Shown: positions 8,492-16,751 of the stretch, piece after piece
How positions within the stretch are numbered: position 1 is the stretch's first letter
How the letters are laid out: every line of letters begins with the position of its first letter
Program-made: the position numbers and the translations under genes
Assembly: GCF_001894745.1 (NCBI RefSeq)
Contig: NZ_BBYF01000004.1
Coordinates: 186,001 to 250,000 of the forward strand
Reading direction: 5' to 3'
DNA from: Paenibacillus sp. NAIST15-1
GTDB taxonomy: Bacteria; Bacillota; Bacilli; Paenibacillales; Paenibacillaceae
Length of the DNA: 64,000 bases
Notes under the pieces: model-generated
What the model was told of the DNA's origin: nothing
What the model saw: only the letters and a program-made list of their open reading frames with translations
Databases searched by the model: none

Positions 8492-9430
8492 CTATAGGAT
8501 TCGATCTCCAAGCAGGGTGCCAATCAACTCCAGCGCGAGCCGTGCCGTGCGATTGTCTGTATCCAGCGAAGGATTCACCTCGACGAATTCAGCGGAAGTC
8601 ACAATACCAGACTCATGCAGAAGTTCGAGCGCAAGATGGGCTTCCCGATAGCTTACCCCACCCCGTACCGGTGTACCCGTTCCCGGAGCCTCAACAGGAT
8701 CCACACTATCTACATCGAAACTTAAATGAACCCCGTCTGTGCCATCACTGGCAATTCGGATGGCCTCCTTCATCACATGCAGCATGCCATAGCGATCAAT
8801 ATCATGCATCGTAAAACATGCAATTCCTTGCTCACGAATATAGGAGCGCTCGCCAGGATCTAAATCTCGGGAGCCAACAAGTACAATGTTCTTCGGATTT
8901 AGCGACTTGCCAGGCCAATTCCATTGACCTTCGGTCAAACTTGCTCGTCCCAGCGCCACAGCCAGTGACATTCCATGCACATTGCCTGACGGACTAGTCT
9001 CTTCTGTATTCAAGTCTGCATGTGCATCGAACCAGATCACACCTAATTGCTGATATTGCTGTGTCAGGCCTGCCAAGGTTCCAATGGCGATACTATGATC
9101 TCCGCCCAGCACCAGAGGGAAGCGTCCCGACTCTATAGATGCCTGTACCTGCTCGGACAAGGCGTCGCTCATCGCAATGACTTCATCAACATACTTGGCC
9201 TTGCGTACCGGGGCTGCGGTTGCTGCTGCCTCCGAATGTATAGCGGCAGCCGTACAGCCCACACGGCATTCCTCACCCACAGTAATCCCTAATTGATTGA
9301 GATGCCGCACCAGTCCAATCTGCATCAGGCATTCCGGTCCCAACTCCGCACCACGCCGTCCTGCCCCTAGACCGAATGGTACTTGAATAATAGATAATGG
9401 CATGTTCATCTGTCTGTCCTGTGCTGTCAT
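8492..9430 (-). CDS. rocF: Arginase
   Basis: It hydrolyses L-arginine to L-ornithine and urea with a binuclear manganese centre. At 312 residues it is slightly longer than Bacillus RocF (about 300). The three ureohydrolase signatures are present in order: GGDHSIAIG (about residues 108-116), WFDAHADLN (about 132-140) and SFDVDSVDP (about 238-246). Together these contain the metal-binding His and Asp residues. The start at 9430 follows AAGGGAG at 8 bases; a second ATG seven codons later is possible. It lies 160 bp downstream of ornithine aminotransferase on the same strand, so the pair would convert arginine to glutamate semialdehyde. Confidence 0.95.
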   Translation of the reverse strand: MTAQDRQMNMPLSIIQVPFGLGAGRRGAELGPECLMQIGLVRHLNQLGITVGEECRVGCTAAAIHSEAAATAAPVRKAKYVDEVIAMSDALSEQVQASIESGRFPLVLGGDHSIAIGTLAGLTQQYQQLGVIWFDAHADLNTEETSPSGNVHGMSLAVALGRASLTEGQWNWPGKSLNPKNIVLVGSRDLDPGERSYIREQGIACFTMHDIDRYGMLHVMKEAIRIASDGTDGVHLSFDVDSVDPVEAPGTGTPVRGGVSYREAHLALELLHESGIVTSAEFVEVNPSLDTDNRTARLALELIGTLLGDRIL

Positions 9431-9590
9431 ACTGATCGCTCCCTTCGATATGACAATCCTGGAATATCCGTTCGAACTTCTACTTATTCACTGCGTCTAT
9501 GATCATATCTATTACCTTCTCTAACTAAATAGGCATGACTTAAACCTTCTATCGAGTAAGCAGATTGCGATGTTGTCACCCTCTTGTTGT

Positions 9591-10799
9591 TCAAGCAATA
9601 ATCGCCCCTGAGACCAGCACACTGCGAATACGCTCTACTGCCCAATCCAGCTGTTCCTCCGTGATGACCAGCGGCGGCGCAAAGCGAATGACCGTGCCAT
9701 GCGTCTCCTTACAGAGCAGACCAAGACGCATAAGAGCCTCACAGTAGAGTCTGGCCCCCTCCGTTAGCTCCATGCCAATCAGCAGGCCACGACCACGAAT
9801 TTCCTTCACAATCGGGCTGGATATGCTGGCGAGCTGTTTCTCGAAATATGCCCCGAGCCGTTCGGCGCGCTCTGCCAACTTTTCTTCGTCAAGTACGGTA
9901 AGCGCCGCTGAGGCCACCGCACAAGCTAGCGGATTGCCGCCGAAGGTTGAGCCATGCGAACCTGGCTCAAAGACGGATAAGATCGCTTCGTCTGCTGCTA
10001 CAGCAGAAATCGGAAGCACACCTCCGCCAAGTGCCTTGCCCATAATGTACATGTCCGGTATCACTTGCTCCCAATCGCAGGCGAAGCGCTTGCCGGTGCG
10101 CCCGAATCCCGTCTGAATTTCATCTGCAATGAACAGCACATGATGACGGGTGCAAATCTCTCGCACCTTGCGCAAATACCCATCTGGCGGCATTACAATT
10201 CCATTCTCTCCTTGAATAGGTTCAACGAGGAATGCAGCCGTGTTCGGCGTAATTGCACCTTCCAGTGCCTCGGCATCGCCGTATGGAATGATCGTGAAGC
10301 CTGGTGTAAAGGGGCCGAAGTCTTCTTTGTATTCTTCACTGGAAGAGAATGAGGTAACGGTAATGGTACGACCATGAAAATTGCCACTGCATACGATAAT
10401 ATCCGCTTGGTCGCGTGGAATGCTCTTATGGCGATATGCCCAGCGTCGTGCCGCCTTGAGAGCAGTCTCAACTGCTTCAGCACCCGTATTCATAGGCAGT
10501 ATCTTGGACTTGCCTGTATATGCTGCCAACTGTTCGCTCAGACGAGATAACGGTTCGCTATGGAAGGCGCGTGAGCACAGCGTCAATTGGTTCGCCTGAT
10601 TCACAAGAGCTTCGATCAGCTTCGGATGGCGATGACCATGGTTCAAGGCAGAGTAAGCGCTTAACATATCCATGTATTGGCGCCCTTCTGGATCTTCAAC
10701 CCACACTCCTTCTGCCTTCTCGATTACGACAGGAAGCGGATGATAGTTCCTCGCTCCGAATCGTTCCGCTGTCTGTATAATTTCCTCTGACCGTTTCAT
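9591..10799 (-). CDS. rocD: Ornithine aminotransferase
   Basis: A PLP-dependent class III aminotransferase, 402 residues (usual length). It transfers the delta-amino group of ornithine to 2-oxoglutarate, giving glutamate semialdehyde and glutamate. Seen: [10 protein letters not shown] at the N-terminus as in RocD proteins, [13 protein letters not shown] (PLP phosphate loop, about 103-115), [18 protein letters not shown] (catalytic Asp region) and MGKALGGG with the Schiff-base Lys (about residue 256). The start ATG at 10799 has GAGGAGG at 7 bases. It is followed by rocF, so the two enzymes form the core of the arginine/ornithine degradation route. Confidence 0.95.
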   Translation of the reverse strand: MKRSEEIIQTAERFGARNYHPLPVVIEKAEGVWVEDPEGRQYMDMLSAYSALNHGHRHPKLIEALVNQANQLTLCSRAFHSEPLSRLSEQLAAYTGKSKILPMNTGAEAVETALKAARRWAYRHKSIPRDQADIIVCSGNFHGRTITVTSFSSSEEYKEDFGPFTPGFTIIPYGDAEALEGAITPNTAAFLVEPIQGENGIVMPPDGYLRKVREICTRHHVLFIADEIQTGFGRTGKRFACDWEQVIPDMYIMGKALGGGVLPISAVAADEAILSVFEPGSHGSTFGGNPLACAVASAALTVLDEEKLAERAERLGAYFEKQLASISSPIVKEIRGRGLLIGMELTEGARLYCEALMRLGLLCKETHGTVIRFAPPLVITEEQLDWAVERIRSVLVSGAIIA

Positions 10800-10882
10800 G
10801 TTCCGTCCTCCTCTGTCCTCAAAATCGATACTTCCCTACATCCTATTCCACAAGGGGTGTACACTCTCCTTTTCTCATACAG

Positions 10883-10924
10883 AAAAAGTTCCCATCATAT
10901 TCCTTCTACGGAACATTTGGGAAC
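10883..10924 (-). terminator. Terminator downstream of the MFS gene, upstream of rocD
   Basis: On the minus strand GTTCCCA pairs with TGGGAAC and is followed by TTTTT. A second nested pairing (TTCC...GGAA) lies in the loop. It falls 37 bp after the MFS stop and upstream of rocD, so it should end the MFS transcript and insulate the roc genes. Two GTGTAC(A) motifs flank this stem. Confidence 0.65.
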
Positions 10925-10960
10925 CCTCCTGTACACAGCCCATTTACGAATATCTTACTT

Positions 10961-12208
10961 TCAAATCGCCGATTTCTCGGTGTCCTGCTTGCGCTTGGAC
11001 GTCGAGCCAACGGTATGAGCCATTCCATACAAAAGGATAGCTAGCGATAGCACGCTGAAAATCAGTACCATGTAAGGCAAGCCTATCGTATCCAGACTGA
11101 ACCCTGCCGCAAGAAGCACCACTTGAAACATGACCCGATCCAGCATCGTCCTGAATGAGAAGAATCGGCCATGCAGTTCTTTCGGAATCGACTTCTGAAA
11201 ATACGTAGACAACAAGGGGAAGAAGAATCCAGCTGCAAAGCCAAAGAGTCCGAACGCCACAAGCGTCATCCATTTCACATGAGCGAAGAACAGCAGCCCT
11301 TGCGCAGCTGCGATAATGAAGGACAGCGCGAACAATTGCTTTAATAGATCGCGCTGACCGGATAAGCGTTTCACGAAGAATGCAGCCAGTATGAAGGCAA
11401 CGCCTTCAGCTGCGTAGAGCCATCCCTTAATTTGCGTATCCTGATGCATTTCGCTAATATTAATGACCATCAAGTTGAAGCTCCCAATAAAGAATCCTGG
11501 AATAATCGATAGACAGAGCGCCATAAGAGCAACTGGCATCCCTTTGAGCATCGGGACAATCTCCTTAAATCCGCCGCCTTGCTTCTCTTTACGCTTCTGG
11601 CCGCGCTCTTCCTTAGCCTCCTCATCAATATCAAGGAAGTATGTGGAGACAAGCAGAAGTCCATAGGCGACGAGCGATGCCGTGTACAAGGCAGACAAAC
11701 TCATGACAGACAGCATCATACCGGCTGCCACCGTTCCGATAATACGAGCAATCGTAGATGCGTTCATATGAACCCCGTTCAAAGCGATAAGATCTTTATC
11801 TTGAACGATAAGTGGAATGACCGATTGAAGCGCCGGAAAATAAAAGGCCGCGGATATTTGCAGACACACTGCAAATAGAATCATCCACCAGACCGAGCCT
11901 TGTGCAATGGCGAGAAACATGAAGCAGACACTTACCATCCGTCCGATACCCGCCCAGATAAGGACGCTCTTCTTGCGATGCGAATCGATCACTTTCCCTG
12001 CATATGGCCCAATGAGCACACCTGCGAGAAGGCCAGTGAATAAAATCAATGACTTCATAAAGTCTGATGGCACATAATGCTGCATAAATTCCAAATTCGC
12101 GATAATGGACGTCCAAAGCCCCAGGCCGGCGATAAATTCGCCACAGAGCACAATCCATACGTTACGATTACTCCACAAATGAATTTCCCTCCGATGATCA
12201 TATGTCAT
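10961..12208 (-). CDS. MFS transporter (efflux type)
   Basis: A 12-helix major facilitator of about 415 residues. It has the cytoplasmic loop motif GPYAGKVIDSHRKKSV between helices 2 and 3, equivalent to the MFS motif A, and FFSFRTMLDRV late in the second half. It resembles the EntS/MefA-like group of exporters (small-molecule or siderophore/macrolide efflux) rather than sugar importers. Start choice is weak: the ATG at 12208 is used here, while in-frame ATGs at 12226 and 12250 also lack good ribosome binding sites. A terminator separates it from the Fur-box-controlled ATPase gene upstream, so co-transcription is unlikely, though a shared role in siderophore traffic would be plausible. Confidence 0.75.
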   Translation of the reverse strand: MTYDHRREIHLWSNRNVWIVLCGEFIAGLGLWTSIIANLEFMQHYVPSDFMKSLILFTGLLAGVLIGPYAGKVIDSHRKKSVLIWAGIGRMVSVCFMFLAIAQGSVWWMILFAVCLQISAAFYFPALQSVIPLIVQDKDLIALNGVHMNASTIARIIGTVAAGMMLSVMSLSALYTASLVAYGLLLVSTYFLDIDEEAKEERGQKRKEKQGGGFKEIVPMLKGMPVALMALCLSIIPGFFIGSFNLMVINISEMHQDTQIKGWLYAAEGVAFILAAFFVKRLSGQRDLLKQLFALSFIIAAAQGLLFFAHVKWMTLVAFGLFGFAAGFFFPLLSTYFQKSIPKELHGRFFSFRTMLDRVMFQVVLLAAGFSLDTIGLPYMVLIFSVLSLAILLYGMAHTVGSTSKRKQDTEKSAI

Positions 12209-12258
12209 AATTGCTAGTCCAAGCATATCAGTTGGAAAAAGAAGGGGCAATAAGGGTG

Positions 12259-12290
12259 CAAAAAAAGCCGTCTGGCAACGCCAAACAGCT
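12259..12290 (-). terminator. Rho-independent terminator after the siderophore-type ATPase
   Basis: The minus-strand stem AGCTGTTTGGC / GCCAGACGGCT (two G-T pairs, GTT loop) is followed by TTTTTT. It lies 45 bp after the stop of the ABC ATPase gene. This is a strong canonical terminator. Confidence 0.85.
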
Positions 12291-12334
12291 TCTTAGATTT
12301 CTCCATCCACATCTTTCTAAAGTCCGTATTTCCT

Positions 12335-13189
12335 TTATACAGCGCTTGATTGCAGCATTGTGTTCGCTGCGCACTCATCCTTGCGTTCACAACGTTCGCC
12401 GCAGATGCGCCCTTTGCCGCGCGGCACGCACATCGGTGTACCAAACAGCGGATCATCGCATACGATGCACTCCATGCAGAATACGTCCCTCACCATATCG
12501 ACCGTCAGCACATCTTCTGGAGCTCCCTGTGAATGAATGCCCTTATTGCGCACAGCTATAATATGATCGGCATAACGGCAAGCCAAGTTCAAATCATGAA
12601 GAACCATCACGATGGTACGGCCCTCATTCCGGTTCAAATCATACAATAAATCCAGTATCTCGATCTGATGGCTCAAGTCCAAATACGTTGTCGGCTCATC
12701 GAGCAGAACGATATCCGTATTCTGCGCAAGCGTCATGGCGATCCACGCCCGTTGTCGTTGACCGCCGGACAAGGCATCTACTGGCCGATCAGCCAATTCC
12801 TCAAGACCTGTCACCTTCAGCGCATGGCGTACAAGCTGCTCATCCTCTTCCGACCACTGCTTCAGCCAGGTCTGGTATGGATAACGTCCTTGCTTCACAA
12901 GCTGATGAACCGTCAACCCTTCTGGCGCTGTTGGCCCCTGAGGCAAGATCGCCATCTTACGCGCAACTTCCCTCGTTCTGGAACGATGAATATCTTTACC
13001 GTCCAGAAGAACCGTACCAAGCGTAGGTTTCAGCAAGCGGGCAAGGGAGCGAAGCAGCGTCGACTTGCCGCATCCGTTGCTTCCAATCAGCACCGTAATC
13101 TTGCCTTCAGGTATGCTTACCGTTAAATCTTCTATAATAGAGGTTTCCCCGTACGATAACGTAAGAGAGCGTGTGTTCAATACAGACAT
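12335..13189 (-). CDS. Iron-siderophore-type ABC ATPase with Cys-rich tail (FecE/YusV-like)
   Basis: A cytoplasmic ATPase of the FecE/FepC family, 284 residues. Walker A is GSNGCGKST (36-44), Q-loop LPQG (82-85), signature LSGGQRQR (140-147), Walker [10 protein letters not shown] (159-167) and the switch His is in VLHDLN (about 198). Family members energise import of ferric siderophores or heme through FecC/D-type permeases, but none is encoded nearby, so this is an orphan subunit (as YusV is in Bacillus). A Fur-type box lies just upstream, which supports an iron role. Unusual: the last 47 residues hold seven cysteines (238, 241, 244, 254, 263, 267, 273), a possible metal or Fe-S binding tail. 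Confidence 0.88.
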   Translation of the reverse strand: MSVLNTRSLTLSYGETSIIEDLTVSIPEGKITVLIGSNGCGKSTLLRSLARLLKPTLGTVLLDGKDIHRSRTREVARKMAILPQGPTAPEGLTVHQLVKQGRYPYQTWLKQWSEEDEQLVRHALKVTGLEELADRPVDALSGGQRQRAWIAMTLAQNTDIVLLDEPTTYLDLSHQIEILDLLYDLNRNEGRTIVMVLHDLNLACRYADHIIAVRNKGIHSQGAPEDVLTVDMVRDVFCMECIVCDDPLFGTPMCVPRGKGRICGERCERKDECAANTMLQSSAV

Positions 13190-13212
13190 GATCGTTCCTC
13201 CCGCATTCCACA

Positions 13213-13231
13213 GATAATGAAAATCGTTCTC
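13213..13231. promoter_or_regulatory. Fur box upstream of the orphan ABC ATPase
   Basis: GATAATGAAAATCGTTCTC matches the classical 19-bp Fur box at 16 of 19 positions. It lies 23 bp upstream of the ATPase start, where a bound repressor would cover the promoter or ribosome binding region. This indicates iron-repressed expression. Confidence 0.75.
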
Positions 13232-13310
13232 AAAAGGAGTTCTAACTAATCATGCCACAAACCACACATGGAGTCAATCTATTCCAACTACCACTATAGT
13301 CCACTTAGGC

Positions 13311-14822
13311 CTACAGCAGCGGTGAGAATAGACGTGCGGCCGATTCAAGAAAGCGCATGAACACTTTTTTGCGTGCGAACTGTTCTTCTACGATCGGTGC
13401 GGCCGACTGCAGATCAAGCTCGAACTCCTCTACGAGCTGCTGAACACTCTCTGTACGCATCAGCAGTGCATTCACCTCGAAGTTCAAGTGGAAGCTGCGC
13501 ATATCCATATTGGCCGTTCCGATCGTCGCCATCTTTCCGTCCACAATAATGAGCTTCGAGTGCAGGAAGCCCTTCTCATATTCATAGATGCGAACCCCCG
13601 CCTCCATGAGTCCCGGGAAATAGGAGTGCGATGCCAGGAACGGCAGCCACTTATCCGGCTTAGCCGGGAACAGCAGCTTCACGTCCACACCAGACAATGC
13701 TGCTACACGCAAGGCTGTAAAGATATCCTCATCCGGAATAAAGTACGGCGTTGCGATCCAGATTGATTTCTTGGCCGAAGTCAGCATCGAGAAGAATACA
13801 TTTTTCATTGTTTTGAATTCTTGATCGGGGCCACTTGCGATCATCTGAACCGCGCCTGAGGCCGACTCCGTTGGCTGTGGTGTCAAGTATTCTGGATCGT
13901 ACAACTTACATCCTGTCGTATGGCACCAATCTTGTAGGAAAATGATCTGCATCGTCTTCACCGCTTCGCCTCGGACGATCATATGAGTATCGCGCCAGAA
14001 GCCATACGTCTTGCTGCGGCTTAAATACTCATCTCCTACATTCAATCCGCCGATAAAAGCGACGTTTCCGTCCACGACAACAATTTTGCGATGGTTCCGA
14101 TAATTCACCCGATTCGAGAACAGCGGGAATTTCACAGCACCAAACACCGCCACCTCGACCCCGGCATTTCGCAGATCCGCCAAGAATGTCTTCGGCAGAT
14201 GCATGCTTCCGACCGCATCCACCATGAAGCGAACCTTAACCCCAGCAGCTGCCTTATCAATCAGTATTCGCTTAAGCGATCGTCCGATGTCGTCATCCCG
14301 ATAGATATAATACTCCATATGAATATGATGCTGCGCTTGGTTCAATTCCGTAATGAGCGCAGAGAACGTCTCTTCCCCATTGTTCAAAATCCGCGTATCG
14401 GAGCCGAAGGATATCGGGCTCTTACTAAGTCGGCTCGTCAGTCGCAGAAGCTGGCGCTCATCAGGATTGAAGGTAGCGAATACCTGCTCCCTTCGTGTCA
14501 GCGATTCATTATCAATGAAGGCATACCCCTGCCGATCCTGGACAGCCTTGCGGGCATAACGGCGCCGCTTGCGATAATTTTGACCAAATAGCATATAGAA
14601 AATAAATCCGACTACAGGAACGAGTGCCAGCACCAGAATCCATGCAACCGTGCTGGAAGGATGCCGATTTTCCATAAAAATAATAACGGCAAGCGTGATG
14701 ACCGCGAGTGTCGTCATAATACTTAAGGATGTAGCGATGGTATGCCCGAACGTATCGTTTATGTATAGACCTAGCGTCATCAATAAGATCAGAAACAAAC
14801 CTACCTGCAATGCTCTCCTCAT
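13311..14822 (-). CDS. cls: Cardiolipin synthase
   Basis: A membrane phospholipase-D-superfamily enzyme that condenses phosphatidylglycerol molecules into cardiolipin. It has about 503 residues, the usual length of the Bacillales Cls/ClsA group. Two N-terminal transmembrane helices (about 5-25 and 28-50, the third hydrophobic stretch near 62-80) precede two HKD motifs: HRKIVVVDGNVAFIGG in the first half and HSKLIIVDGKMATIGT in the second. The start at 14822 is chosen because GGGGGAG lies 7 bases before it; the ATG at 14828 is too close to that site. It is divergent from a TetR-type regulator across a promoter region. Confidence 0.94.
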   Translation of the reverse strand: MRRALQVGLFLILLMTLGLYINDTFGHTIATSLSIMTTLAVITLAVIIFMENRHPSSTVAWILVLALVPVVGFIFYMLFGQNYRKRRRYARKAVQDRQGYAFIDNESLTRREQVFATFNPDERQLLRLTSRLSKSPISFGSDTRILNNGEETFSALITELNQAQHHIHMEYYIYRDDDIGRSLKRILIDKAAAGVKVRFMVDAVGSMHLPKTFLADLRNAGVEVAVFGAVKFPLFSNRVNYRNHRKIVVVDGNVAFIGGLNVGDEYLSRSKTYGFWRDTHMIVRGEAVKTMQIIFLQDWCHTTGCKLYDPEYLTPQPTESASGAVQMIASGPDQEFKTMKNVFFSMLTSAKKSIWIATPYFIPDEDIFTALRVAALSGVDVKLLFPAKPDKWLPFLASHSYFPGLMEAGVRIYEYEKGFLHSKLIIVDGKMATIGTANMDMRSFHLNFEVNALLMRTESVQQLVEEFELDLQSAAPIVEEQFARKKVFMRFLESAARLFSPLL

Positions 14823-14981
14823 CCGCATGCTCCCCCATCTCTAAATATCTGTATCTAACATGCTTCTATCCTTATACAGCATCCTACTATATAATCCTGC
14901 AATATGTCTTAATCAAGAGGTGAAGGAAGAACAATCCATATTGAATTACTATACCCGAATTCTCCGCTTTCAAATATGTCA

Positions 14982-15024
14982 TTGACAACGATTTCAACCG
15001 TGTGACATAATTTCGTCGAACGAA
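14982..15024 (+). promoter_or_regulatory. Promoter and candidate operator of the TetR gene
   Basis: TTGACA (14982-14987) and CATAAT (15006-15011) with 18-bp spacing form a likely promoter reading toward the TetR gene. Immediately downstream, TTCGTCGAACGAA (15012-15024) is an inverted repeat with perfect 5-bp arms. Its position at the expected transcript start suits autorepression by the TetR protein. Promoter match is seen; the regulator is inferred. Confidence 0.5.
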
Positions 15025-15066
15025 CGATAGGTAGTTATGGAACAGCGAAGAATGGAGGGTTTCCCT

Positions 15067-15651
15067 TTGACTGCCAACCGCATTCAACTTATCGCTCTAT
15101 CCCATTTTGCCAAATATGGCTATGCCGGGACTTCCTTGTCCAAAGTTGCCGAGGAAGTCGGCATTAAGAAGCCATCTATTTATGCGCATTATAAGAGCAA
15201 GGAAGATCTGTTTTTGCACGTGCTGCAATCTGTATTTGTCGATGAGTTAAACTGGATCACGGACTTTTTCCACAAGCATGAGCATTTGCCGCTCTACGAT
15301 CAGTTGAAGCTGCTGCTTGACTCCTACCGTCACCGGTACAGCCAGTATGATGTGCTCAAATTTATGCTGCGGGTCGCCTTCTTCCCGCCTCCATCGCTGC
15401 AAGAGCCTGTCCTTGAACGCATGCACTCCTTCATCGAGCGGCTGGAGAAGGGGCTCATCCCCCGCATGGCACAGGCGCTGCGCTCACAAGAAATTCACGG
15501 TGTTCATCCCGAGCAGGCAGCCAAGGCATTCATCTCGATATTGGACGGGCTGTTCGTACAGCTTCTGTACGGAGGCGTAAGCCGATTCGAGAGCAATCTT
15601 GAAGCCGCTTGGACGATCTATTGGCGCGGCATTACGTGCAAGTCCGTATAG
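15067..15651 (+). CDS. TetR/AcrR family transcriptional regulator
   Basis: A DNA-binding repressor of about 194 residues. The N-terminal helix-turn-helix is visible: ALSHFAKYGYAGTSLSKVAE followed by VGIKKPSIYAHYKSKEDLF, a textbook TetR recognition helix. The C-terminal ligand domain is variable and gives no ligand clue. I prefer the TTG at 15067, which sits 7 bases after GGAGGG and gives the usual short N-terminal arm; an upstream in-frame ATG at 15037 has no ribosome binding site. It is divergent from cardiolipin synthase, which it may control, and is followed by a strong terminator, so it is monocistronic. Confidence 0.88.
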   Translation: MTANRIQLIALSHFAKYGYAGTSLSKVAEEVGIKKPSIYAHYKSKEDLFLHVLQSVFVDELNWITDFFHKHEHLPLYDQLKLLLDSYRHRYSQYDVLKFMLRVAFFPPPSLQEPVLERMHSFIERLEKGLIPRMAQALRSQEIHGVHPEQAAKAFISILDGLFVQLLYGGVSRFESNLEAAWTIYWRGITCKSV

Positions 15652-15656
15652 AGAAG

Positions 15657-15684
15657 AAGGGACCTTTGTGTGGAAAGGTCCCTT
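15657..15684 (+). terminator. Terminator after the TetR gene
   Basis: A perfect 11-bp stem AAGGGACCTTT / AAAGGTCCCTT with a 6-base loop begins 5 bp after the TetR stop. It lies between convergent genes (TetR and the TorD-like gene) and could serve both strands, although the T-run is short on each side. Confidence 0.7.
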
Positions 15685-15748
15685 GTCATATGCATAGATC
15701 TCGATTTCGTTCTATCTCACTGCATCAATATCGATACAGAATGTGCAA

Positions 15749-16429
15749 CTATGCGATCTTCATCTGTTCTGCCCATGCGGCTTCTTTAGCGATGAACTCT
15801 CTTAGCAGCATTCCAATTGCCTTATAAATTGGATGTTCAGCATGCTGTGCCAAGTCCTCTGCGAAGCGTGGCGCCCAGCTCTTCAGATGATCCAACACGA
15901 ATTCGCGCTGGCCATTCATATAACGCTCATAACGCTCTTTCGAGGCCACATTGTTCATCATCTTCTCGATGAGAACAGCCATGAATTCCAATTCTATGGA
16001 AATATGGTCGTCAGGCTCTCCGTTCATCTTCTTGAAATATAAACTGAATTCAGCATACATTTGCCGCACATCATGAGCGTATGACTTAGGCAACATTTGC
16101 TCGCTCGCACGATACATGGTCTCGCAAGGCGCTACAGGCAGCTGGCCTGAAGAGCCGAACAAGCGCAAATACTCGTCTCGCAGCGAGGAGTATACGGCGT
16201 ACATTTCGTTAATCGACATGTTCGTGAGCATACTGCACAGCTTCTGGGCTCCTTCGGAACTGGATGACAACAACTTAAGCTCCTGCCCGTTCCGCCATGC
16301 CATGATGACATCTAGTGTTGGAACTTCTCCCAGGAAATCAGCCAGCAATTGATAAGCTGCCTTGCGCGTCTCCATTCGCTCCACGGTATCACCACTCCAC
16401 TGTTCCAGCTGTTCTGCCGTTAACAACAT
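15749..16429 (-). CDS. TorD/DmsD-family redox enzyme maturation chaperone
   Basis: An all-helical cytoplasmic chaperone of about 226 residues. Such proteins bind the twin-arginine signal or apo-form of molybdopterin oxidoreductases and help cofactor insertion. Family features: YSSLRDEYLRLFGSSGQLPV, VAPCETMYR (typical P-x-E-S/T-x-Y/W position) and EPDDHISIELEFMAVL, the conserved DDHI(S/G)xELxFM signature. The ATG at 16429 is used because GGAGGGGACG precedes it. It is an orphan: no molybdoenzyme, Fe-S subunit or membrane anchor is encoded in this window. Its partner must lie elsewhere. The upstream region carries paired TGTGA elements (see the separate entry). Confidence 0.85.
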   Translation of the reverse strand: MLLTAEQLEQWSGDTVERMETRKAAYQLLADFLGEVPTLDVIMAWRNGQELKLLSSSSEGAQKLCSMLTNMSINEMYAVYSSLRDEYLRLFGSSGQLPVAPCETMYRASEQMLPKSYAHDVRQMYAEFSLYFKKMNGEPDDHISIELEFMAVLIEKMMNNVASKERYERYMNGQREFVLDHLKSWAPRFAEDLAQHAEHPIYKAIGMLLREFIAKEAAWAEQMKIA

Positions 16430-16498
16430 CGTCCGTCCCCTCCATATGATGATTTCCAGCTTCCATCCATATTGTCCCATAACCGGACGATCAATTGC

Positions 16499-16555
16499 TG
16501 TGACGAATTGTGAACAACATGGCTGCTGAAAGCGTTATATGTGACACTTATGTGA
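16499..16555. promoter_or_regulatory. Paired TGTGA direct-repeat elements upstream of torD-like gene
   Basis: TGTGA occurs at 16499, 16509, 16540 and 16551. On the other strand this reads TTCACA-N5-GTCACA and TTCACA-N4-GTCACA, two tandem direct-repeat pairs. The layout resembles response-regulator sites built from direct hexamers (PhoP-type boxes are the closest form that I know). They lie between the TorD-like gene and the divergent membrane protein gene. The repeats are seen directly; the regulator is not known. The rest of the 16430-16751 gap is AT-rich, with no clear promoter. Confidence 0.45.
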
Positions 16556-16751
16556 ATTCGAACTCAATTGCCCGGTAAATTGATACGATTCAACTGCATA
16601 CATACTTTGTTCGTAAAACCGATTTATTTAGATACTAAAATACTGGTAAATTTTATTGTAACAAACGTCATACCAAAGAGACAGTTCCAATTGTTGCCTC
16701 ACTTTACAGTTGATCTTCACATTTTCCAGGGAAGAAATCAGAGGAGAAACC

